DNA of 64,000 bases from assembly GCA_963717745.1 (NCBI GenBank), contig CAVQXJ010000015.1:310001-374000 (forward strand), read 5' to 3'. The notes below the pieces were generated by a model that was given only the letters and a program-made list of their open reading frames with translations, was not told where the DNA came from and did not search any database. Below are positions 1-7,202 of the stretch, in pieces. The translations under genes were made by a program, and so were the position numbers. This stretch comes from JACCXG01 sp963717745. Lineage in GTDB: Bacteria; Acidobacteriota; Vicinamibacteria; Vicinamibacterales; 2-12-FULL-66-21. Numbering within the stretch: the stretch's first letter is position 1; each line of letters opens with the position of its first letter.

Positions 1-445
1 CAAGCTGCGCGGGGCGTAGTTCCGAACGTCGTTCCTTTTCCTAGCAAGCCCGAACCCGCTCAGAGACCGGAGCGCGGGACCGTCCGGGTCTGCTGTCTCC
101 CCCACTTGCCTTCCCGGCCGGCTGTCATGGGCACGGTGGTCCGATCCCGCCACCGGCCAATTTATTAGCCGCTCAGGCCAATCCATTGGCCGAATGGCCG
201 ACAAATTGTCCTGACAGGGCCTGTTTTTGGCCGGTCAAAAGCGCCTAAAGAGTCCTCTGGACTTCGCTGAGATAGTTGACCGCCTCCGCGACCGGACTTT
301 TCGGAGCGACTCTATGGACAGGCCGGCGGGCGTGCGGAATATCGGTTGCTCTGTGAAGCAGCGGCGGCAATCGATTTTGGAACTCTCTTCAGACGGTCAG
401 GAACCACTTCTTTCCCTCCCGAACGCACTCTCAAGGAGCCTCCGC
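1..445. other. Upstream region of the radical SAM cluster
   Basis: No convincing gene is seen. Positions 155-232 hold the tandem palindromes listed separately. Bases 233-445 would be the leader of the maturase mRNA. An open frame runs from TTG 227 into the maturase, but it overlaps the last palindrome, lacks a ribosome binding site and encodes no recognisable domain, so I treat it as non-coding. Confidence 0.5.
155..232. promoter_or_regulatory. Four tandem imperfect 16-bp palindromes (candidate operator array)
   Basis: Copy 2 (176-191) is GGCCAATCCATTGGCC, with perfect 7-bp arms around a 2-bp centre. Copy 1 (155-170) is GGCCAATTTATTAGCC, one arm mismatch. Copy 3 (196-211) is GGCCGACAAATTGTCC and contains its own GACAA/TTGTC inverted repeat. 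Copy 4 (217-232) keeps mainly the right half, TTGGCC. Start-to-start spacing is 21, 20 and 21 bp, about two helical turns, so a regulator would bind the same DNA face. No local regulator gene is visible; the kinase at 3973 may act through one encoded elsewhere. Confidence 0.55.
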
Positions 446-1882
446 ATGCAGTCTTCAATGTTCAATGTCCGTGTGGCGCTGGAGGACCCGAACGAGGTCT
501 TCCTGATGAACACGTTCACGGACGCGCAACTGATCGTCTCCTCCGACGTGGCTGCGCTGCTCGATCGGGTCGAGCACGCATCCACCGGCTGGACCGGCGA
601 CGAGCAGGAGGCGCTGGCGACGCTGGCGGAGCACGGCTTCCTGGTCGACAGCCGCGAGACGGATCGGGACAACCTGCGGCAGTACTTCCACGAGGTGCGC
701 GAGAGCCGGGAGCAGCTCCGCACCACCGTGCTCACCACGCTGCAGTGCAACTTCGCCTGCGACTACTGCATCCAGGGGGACCACGGCGACTACAACAAGC
801 ACGCCGCGAAGATGTCGATCGAGACCGCGGCCCGGGTCGCCGACTGGACCGAGCAGCGGCTCGACGCTCTCCGCCCGGAGAGCTACGTGCTGACGTTCTT
901 CGGCGGCGAGCCCCTGCTCAACCTGCCGGTGATGTATTACCTCGCCGAGCGGATGTGGAAGGTGTGCGACGCCCGCGGCGTGCGCATGCTGATCAACGTC
1001 ATCACCAACGGGCTGCTGCTGACCCCGGAGATCGTCGATCGATTGAACGGCTACGGCCTCAACGGCATCAAGATTACGCTCGACGGCGATCGTGACGCGC
1101 ACAACCGCAGCCGTCCGCTGCGCGGCGGCCAGGGCACCTTCGACAAGATCGTCAGCAACGTGCGGCAGGTGGCGCACAAGACCCGGATTGCGATCGGCGG
1201 CAACTTCGAGATGGAGACCGCCGAGAGCTATCCCGCGCTGCTCGATTTCCTGAAGGAACAGGACTTCGCCGGCCTGCTGTCGAAAGTCGCGTTCAAGCCG
1301 GTCATCCGGGAACGCAAGGAACCGGCCGGTGCCGCGATCACGCCGGCGGTCAAAGGCGCGAAGTTCTTTGCGCTGACCGCGATCGCCGACAAGCCGCTGA
1401 ACGGCGCGTGCATGACCGGCGCCGGCGCGGCGGTGAGCAGCGGGTGCGACAGCTGCCATCAGCTCGACGATCAGATGTCCTTCCTGCGCGAGGAGACCAA
1501 GAAGCGCGGCTTCCCCACCGTCGACGGGGTGCACATGGGCCCCTGTGAGATCCATCGCAGCAACGCCCACACCATCAGCCCTGACGGCTCGCTCTACGCC
1601 TGTCCGGGCTTCGCCGGCGACACCACCCAGTCGGTCGGCCATATCGACGGGCGCACCGAATCGGCGCGCGCCCAGGCCGCGTCGCGGTTCGAGGCTCTGT
1701 CCGCGTGGAAGGAGTGCCGCGACTGCGCGTTCATCCCGGTCTGCGCCGGCGGCTGCACGGTGGCCGCGTACACCGAGCTCGGCAGCGTCGACAAACCGAA
1801 CTGTCACAAGACCGCGATGCAGGCCGGACTGGTGTCGATGGCGCACCAGGCCGCGGCCGATCGCTTCACGTCCGTCAACTAG
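446..1882 (+). CDS. Radical SAM/SPASM peptide maturase
   Basis: A 478-residue enzyme predicted to use a radical-generating [4Fe-4S] cluster and S-adenosylmethionine to modify a small ribosomal peptide in the cytoplasm. Residues 1-100 resemble the small peptide-recognition region often found ahead of the barrel. C101, C105 and C108 form the CX3CX2C cluster motif, and GGEP lies at 153-156. C367, C386, C424, C427, C433, C437 and C453 fit the seven-cysteine SPASM pattern for auxiliary clusters; C322, C334 and C337 are extra. ATG 446 is chosen because AAGGAG (433-438) precedes it by 7 nt. Four short peptide ORFs follow immediately, the usual RiPP order. The subfamily and bond formed are unknown to me. 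Confidence 0.9.
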   Translation: MQSSMFNVRVALEDPNEVFLMNTFTDAQLIVSSDVAALLDRVEHASTGWTGDEQEALATLAEHGFLVDSRETDRDNLRQYFHEVRESREQLRTTVLTTLQCNFACDYCIQGDHGDYNKHAAKMSIETAARVADWTEQRLDALRPESYVLTFFGGEPLLNLPVMYYLAERMWKVCDARGVRMLINVITNGLLLTPEIVDRLNGYGLNGIKITLDGDRDAHNRSRPLRGGQGTFDKIVSNVRQVAHKTRIAIGGNFEMETAESYPALLDFLKEQDFAGLLSKVAFKPVIRERKEPAGAAITPAVKGAKFFALTAIADKPLNGACMTGAGAAVSSGCDSCHQLDDQMSFLREETKKRGFPTVDGVHMGPCEIHRSNAHTISPDGSLYACPGFAGDTTQSVGHIDGRTESARAQAASRFEALSAWKECRDCAFIPVCAGGCTVAAYTELGSVDKPNCHKTAMQAGLVSMAHQAAADRFTSVN

Positions 1883-1914
1883 TCGTTCCGTTCACCATTC
1901 AACAGGAGGCTCAC

Positions 1915-2004
1915 ATGGCGAGTATGAAGACCACGAAGAAACAGAAACCGACCGGTACCTTGCGTCCCTGGCTCGTCGACGTCGCCGTCGACAACCTCCG
2001 GTAA
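1915..2004 (+). CDS. 29-residue peptide, possible second precursor
   Basis: A short ORF 32 nt after the maturase, with a strong ribosome binding site (AGGAGG, 1904-1909, 5 nt before ATG). It starts MASMKTTKKQK and ends RPWLVDVAVDNLR: a lysine-rich front and an aromatic/hydrophobic tail with no cysteine. It shares little sequence with the three peptides that follow, beyond a basic N-terminal half. It could be a second substrate with a Trp/Val core, or a helper peptide. Support comes from position and the ribosome site only. Confidence 0.55.
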   Translation: MASMKTTKKQKPTGTLRPWLVDVAVDNLR

Positions 2005-2036
2005 CCGATTCACGCCGCCCAACGAGGAGCACCCCA

Positions 2037-2135
2037 ATGAAGATTCAGATCGTGAAGAAGGCCAACGCCAAGACCCGCAGCACCGACCCCTGCCCGTACC
2101 TGATCGAGATGCCGCCCGAGGCCGCGAAGAAGTAA
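2037..2135 (+). CDS. RiPP precursor peptide, copy 1
   Basis: A 32-residue peptide that starts MKIQIVKK and ends DPCPYLIEMPPEAAKK. GAGGAG (2024-2029) lies 7 nt before ATG. The N-terminal half is basic and could be a leader. The C-terminal part has a single Cys19 next to a Pro-Tyr-Leu-Ile-Glu-Met stretch, a plausible core for a thioether or another radical-made crosslink. It differs from copy 2 at five codons (2, 3, 5, 8, 14), all silent, which is strong evidence that the protein sequence is selected. I do not recognise the precursor family. Confidence 0.85.
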   Translation: MKIQIVKKANAKTRSTDPCPYLIEMPPEAAKK

Positions 2136-2168
2136 CCGTCACCGTTCCACATCGCAGCAGGAGACATC

Positions 2169-2267
2169 ATGAAAATCCAGATTGTGAAGAAAGCCAACGC
2201 CAAGACCCGTAGCACCGACCCCTGCCCGTACCTGATCGAGATGCCGCCCGAGGCCGCGAAGAAGTAA
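2169..2267 (+). CDS. RiPP precursor peptide, copy 2
   Basis: Encodes the same 32 residues as copy 1. The 33-nt spacer before it carries CAGGAG as ribosome site and is repeated exactly ahead of copy 3, giving a 132-bp unit that includes the gene. The copies therefore arose by tandem duplication but have had time to collect silent changes. Three genes per maturase would raise peptide dose relative to enzyme, as expected for a secreted or signalling product. Confidence 0.85.
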   Translation: MKIQIVKKANAKTRSTDPCPYLIEMPPEAAKK

Positions 2268-2300
2268 CCGTCACCGTTCCACATCGCAGCAGGAGACATC

Positions 2301-2399
2301 ATGAAAATCCAGATTGTGAAGAAAGCCAACGCCAAGACCCGAAGCACCGACCCCTGCCCGTATCTGATCGAGATGCCGCCTGAGGCGGCGAAAAAATAG
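2301..2399 (+). CDS. RiPP precursor peptide, copy 3
   Basis: Same 32 residues as copies 1 and 2. It differs from copy 2 at six codons (14, 21, 27, 29, 31, 32), all silent, and ends in TAG rather than TAA. Absence of any replacement across three copies argues that the whole peptide, including its C-terminal AAKK, matters. A GC-rich hairpin follows directly. Confidence 0.85.
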   Translation: MKIQIVKKANAKTRSTDPCPYLIEMPPEAAKK

Positions 2400-2436
2400 C
2401 CGGCACGCTACACTGGCCGGCGGGCCATCCCCCGCC
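2399..2436 (+). terminator. GC-rich hairpins after the last precursor (possible attenuator)
   Basis: Two alternative stems share bases: GCCGGC 2399-2404 with 2416-2421, and GGCGGG 2419-2424 with CCCGCC 2431-2436. There is no U-tract. Placement between the precursor genes and the binding-protein gene suits partial termination that keeps peptide output above receptor output. Confidence 0.35.
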
Positions 2437-2446
2437 GAGCCCGAGC

Positions 2447-3976
2447 GTGACCGTGCACAAGCGTATGTCTACTAGCCGCGTCCGAGCGTCCACCTGCGTG
2501 GTAGCAGCGATTGCGGCGGTGTGTACCGCGTGCAGCGGCGAGGCTCGGCGCGCGGGACCCGCTGAGCCGCTGACGGTCAAGATCGGCATGTTCTATCCGA
2601 AGACGGTGATGCCGAACGGAGCACGGGAGCTGGTCGGCCTGTTCACCTCGGAACCGCTCGTCGCGGCGGCCTGGGATGGCAGGCCAGTGTTCAGGCTCGC
2701 CGAAACGCTCACCGAGTCCGAAGATCGCCGGCTCCTGACCGTGAAGCTGAGGAGCGACGTCCGCTTCCACAGCGGCCAGCCGATGACGGCTCCCGTGGTG
2801 GCGGAACTGCTGACGAGGAAGCTGCCGATGGTGCCGGAGATCGCCTCGATCGTGGCGATTGACGACCAGCACCTGGCGATCCGGCTTCACAAACCCTCAA
2901 CCGTGAAGCCCGAGGACCTGAGCGCGCTGATCGTCGACAGCAACGACGAGAAGCGGGCCGGCCTGCGGACCGGCCCGTTCCGGATGGCGTCAACCGAACC
3001 GCCGGTGCTCGAACCGTTCGACCAGTACTATCTGGGACGGCCGGCCGTGCAGCGGGTCGAGATCCGGGAGTACGCCAATCACCGGGCGGCGTGGACCGGG
3101 ATGATGCGGCACGAGGTGAACTTCCTGCACGAGGTCAGCCGCGACGCCATCGAGTTCGCTGAGGCGGGCGGCGACATTCGCGCCTACCCGCTGCTCAGGC
3201 CGTACTACACGGCGCTCGTGTTCAGCATGCGGCACGCGGAGCTTCGCCGCCGTGAAGTGCGAGTCGCGATCAACGAGGCCATCGACCGGAACGAGCTGGT
3301 GCGGAACGGCATGCGCGGACAGGGGCAGATTGCCGAGGGCCCGTTCTGGCCCAATCACTGGGCGTATCCCCAAGGCCGGTTTCCGGTATCGTTCAACCCC
3401 GAGGCGGCGCGGCTGCGCCTCGAGGGGGTCGGGTTGAAAGTCCGGCCGGCGGTACCGCGTCAGATACCGTCGCGGTTCTCCTTCACGTGCATGATTCTGG
3501 AGGATGACGCGCGCTTCGAGCGGATTGCGCTCCTGGTCCAGCGGCACCTGTACGCGGTGGGCATCGACATGCGGATCGAGCCGCTCCCGCTCAAGGAGCT
3601 GTCACCACGGCTCGTCTCCGGGAACTTCGACGCGTTCATCTTCGAGATGGCGAGCGGCCGCGTCCTCAGCTGGCCCTACCGCTACTGGCATTCCCCGCCG
3701 CCGACGTCGAAGACCTATGCGCGGACCGGGTACGGCGGCGTCGACGCCGCCCTGGAGCGGCTGCAGGTCGCGCGCGGCGACGAGGAGGTGCGCGAGGCGC
3801 TGCTGGACGTCATGCACGGGTTGCGGGCCGACCCGCCGGCGGCGTTCCTGGCGTTCCCGCGCGCCGCGCGCGCGGCCGACGCCTCGATCGACGTGCCCTA
3901 CGAGCCCGATCGCGACATCTTCGGCACGCTCTGGCAGATGAAGCGTGCGGTGCCTCCCGGAGTCGCCCGGCGATGA
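2447..3976 (+). CDS. Orphan family 5 oligopeptide-binding lipoprotein
   Basis: A 509-residue extracytoplasmic solute-binding protein of the DppA/OppA type (SBP_bac_5). The N-terminus has basic residues and an Ala/Val-rich stretch ending CTAC at C29, a weak lipobox, so it is probably membrane-anchored. The body has the family pattern of a ligand cleft (a region like LRSDVRFHSGQPMT near residues 105-120). No permease or ATPase follows. Instead its stop overlaps the kinase start by ATGA, so the two are translationally coupled. I infer a sensing role, presenting a peptide to the kinase, perhaps the modified product of this locus. GTG 2447 is used; ATG 2465 is an alternative. Confidence 0.8.
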   Translation: MTVHKRMSTSRVRASTCVVAAIAAVCTACSGEARRAGPAEPLTVKIGMFYPKTVMPNGARELVGLFTSEPLVAAAWDGRPVFRLAETLTESEDRRLLTVKLRSDVRFHSGQPMTAPVVAELLTRKLPMVPEIASIVAIDDQHLAIRLHKPSTVKPEDLSALIVDSNDEKRAGLRTGPFRMASTEPPVLEPFDQYYLGRPAVQRVEIREYANHRAAWTGMMRHEVNFLHEVSRDAIEFAEAGGDIRAYPLLRPYYTALVFSMRHAELRRREVRVAINEAIDRNELVRNGMRGQGQIAEGPFWPNHWAYPQGRFPVSFNPEAARLRLEGVGLKVRPAVPRQIPSRFSFTCMILEDDARFERIALLVQRHLYAVGIDMRIEPLPLKELSPRLVSGNFDAFIFEMASGRVLSWPYRYWHSPPPTSKTYARTGYGGVDAALERLQVARGDEEVREALLDVMHGLRADPPAAFLAFPRAARAADASIDVPYEPDRDIFGTLWQMKRAVPPGVARR

Positions 3977-5727
3977 AGCGCATCACCTCGCGGTTCATGA
4001 TGCTGATCGCCACCGCGGCCGTGCTGCCGTTGATGGTGTACGGGGCGGTCTCGCTGGGGCGGCTCAAGCAGGGCACCCAGACCTCGGTTCGTGACGGCAA
4101 CCTCGAGGTCGCCGAGCAGGTCGCCAGCCAGGTCAAGCTGTACATCGACAACAACGCGCGGATCCTGCGATCGGCGGGAGAAGAGCTGAACGCGACGTCG
4201 CTCGCGCCCTGGCAGCAGACGCGGATCCTGACCAATCACGTGCTCGAGTTCCCCGAGTTTCGTGAAATCTCGATCCTCGATGCCAGCGGACGCACCATCG
4301 CGACCAGCCGCCTGGGCGAGGCGCACGCCAAGCTGCCGTTGCAGCACGAGCGATCCACCCATGGCGTGCACGTCACCGAAGTGTTCCTCGATGACGACGC
4401 GCTGCCGACCACGGATCTCGCGCTCAAACTGAAGAGCGAGGACGATCAGGCCGCGTGGCTGGTGGGGCGGCTGTCGCTCGAGGAATTGTGGCGGTTCGTG
4501 GATCGGGTGCGGATCGGCAACAAGGGCTACGCCTCGGTGTTCGCCGCGGATCGGCGGCTGATCGCGCACGGCGATCCCGCGAAGAAGCGGCTGGTGGCGC
4601 TCGGCACCGATCAGCCCAGCCCGCTGCCGGAAAACGAGGTGCTGGCCGCGAACGACCGGTCCACGCCGACCTTCTACCAGATCTTCCCGGATGGCGCGAA
4701 CGGCGAATCGCTGGCGACCGGGGCGCGGGTGCCCGAATTGAACTGGACGGCGATGGTGGTGCAGCCGACCAGCGAAGCCTTCGCGGTCTCGAACCAGATG
4801 CAGGGGCAGCTGCTCGCCGCGATCGGGTTGTCGCTGATCTTCACCGTGGTCCTCGGCTGGCTGTGGGCGCGATCGTTCATCACGCGGATCTTCGCGCTCA
4901 AGGCGGCGACCCAGGCGATTGCCGAAGGGCGGATGGACGAACGGGTCGTCATCACCGGCAGCGACGAGATTCACCAGCTCGGCGACTCGTTCAACGCCAT
5001 GGCCGATCGTTTGGTCGAACTGCAGGAGGACGTCCGCAAACAGGAGCGGCAGGCGATGTTCGGGCGGATCGCGGCGGGACTGGTGCACGACCTGTCGCAC
5101 CCGATTCAGAACATCGGCAACAGCTGCAAGCTGATCGTGAAGATGTTCGACGATCTCGAGTATCGCGAGACGTTCAAGCGGACGGTCGATCGCGAGATGG
5201 TGATGATCAAGCGGGTCCTCGACGACCTGCGCAACATCGCGCGGCCGATCCCGCTCGAGCGGTTCCCGGTCGAGATCCAGCGCTCGGTCGGCGAGGCGGT
5301 CGAGTCGATGCAGCAGCACGCCACGACCGCCGGCATCACGCTGCAGTTCGAGCCGGCCGCCGAGCCGGCGTTCATCGAAGGGGACGTGTTCGCGCTGAGC
5401 CGGGTCTACCGGAATCTGATCCTGAACGCGATCCAGGCGACCGCCCCCGGCGGCCTGATCACGGTCGCCACCGAGATTGGCGCGGACCGGGTGCAGGTGC
5501 GGGTGCAGGACACCGGCTGCGGCATCCCGGCCGATCGCCTGACCGCGATTTTCGAAGACTTCGTCACCACCAAGCGGCGGGGACTCGGGCTCGGGCTGGC
5601 GATTTCCCGCAAGATCGTCGATCAACTCGGCGGCCAGATCCGAGTCACCAGTCAGGTCGGCAAGGGCACGACTTTTGTCGTGGAGTTCCCACGCACCCGG
5701 GCGCGGCCGATGCTGGCGGCAGGCTAG
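3973..5727 (+). CDS. Cache-HAMP sensor histidine kinase
   Basis: A 584-residue membrane kinase. One membrane segment lies at about 9-28, then a periplasmic Cache-like sensor with two PAS-like halves (around FREISILDASG and GYASVFAADRR), a second segment at 279-299, and HAMP at 300-352. The H-box contains H372 within VHDLSHP. The N box is around 481-487, the G1 box DTGCGIP at 513-519 and the G2 box GLGLGLAI at 537-544. All kinase motifs look intact. No response regulator is encoded nearby. ATGA overlap with the binding-protein gene supports a joint receptor, as in known binding-protein/kinase pairs. It may act on a regulator that reads the palindromes at 155-232. Confidence 0.88.
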   Translation: MKRITSRFMMLIATAAVLPLMVYGAVSLGRLKQGTQTSVRDGNLEVAEQVASQVKLYIDNNARILRSAGEELNATSLAPWQQTRILTNHVLEFPEFREISILDASGRTIATSRLGEAHAKLPLQHERSTHGVHVTEVFLDDDALPTTDLALKLKSEDDQAAWLVGRLSLEELWRFVDRVRIGNKGYASVFAADRRLIAHGDPAKKRLVALGTDQPSPLPENEVLAANDRSTPTFYQIFPDGANGESLATGARVPELNWTAMVVQPTSEAFAVSNQMQGQLLAAIGLSLIFTVVLGWLWARSFITRIFALKAATQAIAEGRMDERVVITGSDEIHQLGDSFNAMADRLVELQEDVRKQERQAMFGRIAAGLVHDLSHPIQNIGNSCKLIVKMFDDLEYRETFKRTVDREMVMIKRVLDDLRNIARPIPLERFPVEIQRSVGEAVESMQQHATTAGITLQFEPAAEPAFIEGDVFALSRVYRNLILNAIQATAPGGLITVATEIGADRVQVRVQDTGCGIPADRLTAIFEDFVTTKRRGLGLGLAISRKIVDQLGGQIRVTSQVGKGTTFVVEFPRTRARPMLAAG

Positions 5728-5855
5728 GCGGCGGAGCCTCGCCAGAGCCTGCCGGCGCTATCAAGCGGCATGCGGTGGCGGGCCTGACCGAATGTCAGGG
5801 TCGGAGGCGGAGAATTCTTGCAAGCCGGTTCGTCTGTTTGAAGGGAGGACTACGA

Positions 5856-6101
5856 ATGTTTCGCAAGCCCGTCAAAGTCACGGAAATCGAAATCGAGGGC
5901 CAGATCTACTCGGCGCGGTACTACGAGCAGAAGACCGCCCGCGGCAGCCGGCGGTTCAGTTGTGAGGTCACCATCGACGCCACCGACCGCATCATCGTCG
6001 ATGACGACACCATGACCAGCCTGGAATCGAAGGTGGAACGGCTGGCGCCGGCGACGGTGTATAGCCGTCAGCTGGCGGGGCGGCCGCTGGTGGCCGCGTG
6101 A
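5856..6101 (+). CDS. Small conserved-looking protein of unknown function
   Basis: 81 residues, starting MFRKPVKVTEIEIEG. The ribosome site AGGGAGGA is well placed before ATG 5856. The protein is mixed alpha/beta in character, charged, with one cysteine (in FSCEV) and no membrane segment. I do not recognise a family. It lies 128 nt after the kinase on the same strand and may be the last gene of the peptide locus, or independent. Confidence 0.6.
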   Translation: MFRKPVKVTEIEIEGQIYSARYYEQKTARGSRRFSCEVTIDATDRIIVDDDTMTSLESKVERLAPATVYSRQLAGRPLVAA

Positions 6102-6144
6102 CGAAGAATCTGTCTGGTGGAAACCCGCGATGACGCACAAGACC

Positions 6145-6183
6145 GGCCCGCTGGCGTACCGCGATGATGCGGCGCCAGGGGCC
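6145..6183. terminator. Hairpin between convergent genes
   Basis: A nested stem pairs GGCCC (6145-6149) with GGGCC (6179-6183), CTGGCG with CGCCAG, and CCGC with GCGG. No U-tract is present. It lies between the 5856 gene and the HU gene and could serve both strands. Confidence 0.4.
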
Positions 6184-6205
6184 GAAAGTGCAGGTGTCGG
6201 GACGT

Positions 6206-6505
6206 CTACTTCTTGGGAAGAACGGCGTCCTTCAACTGCTTGGCGATGCGCGCCTTGACGACGGTCTTGGCGGGGATCTTGATGGCCTCGCCAGTGGCCG
6301 GGTTGCGACCCATCCGCGCCTTGCGCTTCTGAACCACCAGCTTCACCATACCCGGGAGCACGAACTCCCCTGACCGCTTCAGCTCCTTCTCGGCCAGTGT
6401 ATTCAGTTCATCGAAATACTCCCGCGCCTGCGTCCGCTTCACTTCGAAGCGATCCGCAAAATGCGAGAAGAGCTCGGATTTGCCCATCCTGCGGGCCTCT
6501 GCCAT
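6206..6505 (-). CDS. HU/IHF-family DNA-binding protein
   Basis: 99 residues, matching the usual size of HU/IHF subunits. It shows the family pattern: an N-terminal helical dimerisation part (KSELFSHFADRFEVKRTQAREYF cut here to its first helices), a beta-arm with GRNPATGE, and a basic C-terminus. It bends DNA and compacts the nucleoid. The gene is monocistronic with its own promoter at 6601-6630. The proline-tipped arm sequence is close to canonical. Confidence 0.88.
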   Translation of the reverse strand: MAEARRMGKSELFSHFADRFEVKRTQAREYFDELNTLAEKELKRSGEFVLPGMVKLVVQKRKARMGRNPATGEAIKIPAKTVVKARIAKQLKDAVLPKK

Positions 6506-6600
6506 CGTTTGTCCCCTTGCTTGGGCGCGCTCTTGCTGAAACCCGCTGCCAGCCCCGCGCGCGATCGGCAGCAGCGGAAATGCCGAACAAATCAGCGGGT

Positions 6601-6630
6601 ATCCTAGCGCGCGGTGTTTTGCGCTGTCAA
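6601..6630 (-). promoter_or_regulatory. Sigma-70 promoter of the HU-like gene
   Basis: On the minus strand TTGACA (6630-6625) is followed after 18 nt by TAGGAT (6606-6601). This is the best match to a housekeeping promoter seen in the window. Transcription would begin about 90 nt before the start codon at 6505. Confidence 0.6.
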
Positions 6631-6671
6631 TGACGATACGGGCAAATCGCCCGGAAAATCGGGCCGAATGT

Positions 6672-6677
6672 TACAAT
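6672..6677 (+). promoter_or_regulatory. -10 element of queF, near-leaderless start
   Basis: TACAAT lies 6 nt before GTG 6684. With a start site about 7 nt after the -10 box, the mRNA would begin at the start codon. No clear -35 box is visible. Confidence 0.4.
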
Positions 6678-6683
6678 TTTCGA

Positions 6684-7148
6684 GTGTCCACCCCGACCAG
6701 ACTTCGCCGCGCAGCGGCTTCGTCTAGGTCTCGCCGTCCCTCGACTTCGCTCGGGATGACCCTGAGTTCATCGAAGGGCCAGAGCTCGCCGCGACCGGCC
6801 GGCGAGCGACGGCCGACGATAGAGACCTTCCCCAACCCACGTCCGGGGCGCGACTACGAGATCGCCATCCGCTGTCCGGAGTTCACGTCGGTCTGTCCCA
6901 TGACCGGCCTCCCCGACTTCGGCGAGATCCGGATCACCTACGTCCCCGACGAACGGTGCATCGAATTGAAGGCGCTGAAGTACTACATGATCGACTTCCG
7001 CAACCGCGGGATCTTCTACGAAGCGGTGACCAACCAGATCCTCGACGACCTGGTCGCGGTCTGCGCGCCACGACGGATGTCGGTGGTGGGAGACTTCTCG
7101 GCGCGCGGCGGGATTACCACGATGGTGACGGCTACGTACGAAAAATGA
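6684..7148 (+). CDS. queF: PreQ0 reductase (7-cyano-7-deazaguanine reductase), QueF type I
   Basis: Reduces preQ0 to preQ1 with NADPH in queuosine synthesis. The conserved part begins at about ETFPNPRPGRDYEI and includes the catalytic cysteine in FTSVCPMTGLPDFG and the ELKALKYYMIDFRN region typical of the single-domain form. It ends ARGGITTMVTATYEK, shorter than the B. subtilis enzyme. The start is uncertain: GTG 6684 or ATG 6757. A palindromic repeat (6731-6780) covers the 5' end and would be translated as a non-conserved extension (RRPSTSLGMTLSSSKG). No other queuosine genes are nearby. Confidence 0.88.
   Translation: MSTPTRLRRAAASSRSRRPSTSLGMTLSSSKGQSSPRPAGERRPTIETFPNPRPGRDYEIAIRCPEFTSVCPMTGLPDFGEIRITYVPDERCIELKALKYYMIDFRNRGIFYEAVTNQILDDLVAVCAPRRMSVVGDFSARGGITTMVTATYEK
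6731..6780 (+). repeat. REP-like palindromic repeat in the 5' end of queF
   Basis: Contains CTCGACTTCGCTCGGG followed by a partly complementary CATCGAAGGGCC, the type of short intergenic repeat common in many genomes. A divergent copy lies at 59664-59730. Here it is read through as part of the QueF N-terminus if translation starts at 6684. Confidence 0.55.
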
Positions 7149-7182
7149 CAAGGGAGAAGGCACCAGGGAGAAGGGAGAACGG
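7146..7182 (+). repeat. Purine-rich dispersed repeat (copy A)
   Basis: A run with AAGGGAGAAGGCACCAGGG directly after the queF stop. An inverted copy differing at only a few positions is at 45092-45129, also just after a gene end. Confidence 0.6.
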
Positions 7183-7202
7183 CGAAAGGGCTCTGGCTTG
7201 AT

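Larger units (their letters stand above)
2037..2399 (+). repeat. Tandem 132-bp repeat carrying the precursor genes
   Basis: Start codons at 2037, 2169 and 2301 are exactly 132 bp apart. Copies 2 and 3 share the preceding spacer exactly, whereas copy 1 has a different upstream spacer. The repeat units are genes, each with its own ribosome site. Confidence 0.9.

Noticed and set aside
227..445. N-terminal extension of the radical SAM protein from TTG 227
   Set aside because: It overlaps the palindrome array, has no ribosome site and no conserved content; ATG 446 has AAGGAG at 7 nt.
2037..2399. Tandem repeats that look CRISPR-like
   Set aside because: Period is 132 bp, units are open reading frames with ribosome sites, differences fall on silent codon positions, and no cas genes are present.
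2447..3976. Complete oligopeptide ABC transporter
   Set aside because: Only the binding protein is present; the next gene is a kinase and no permease or ATPase is nearby.
3898..5625. Long minus-strand open frame (575 codons) opposite the histidine kinase
   Set aside because: Mirror of a strongly coding gene in GC-rich DNA; low-complexity Arg/Asp/His-rich product with no domain.
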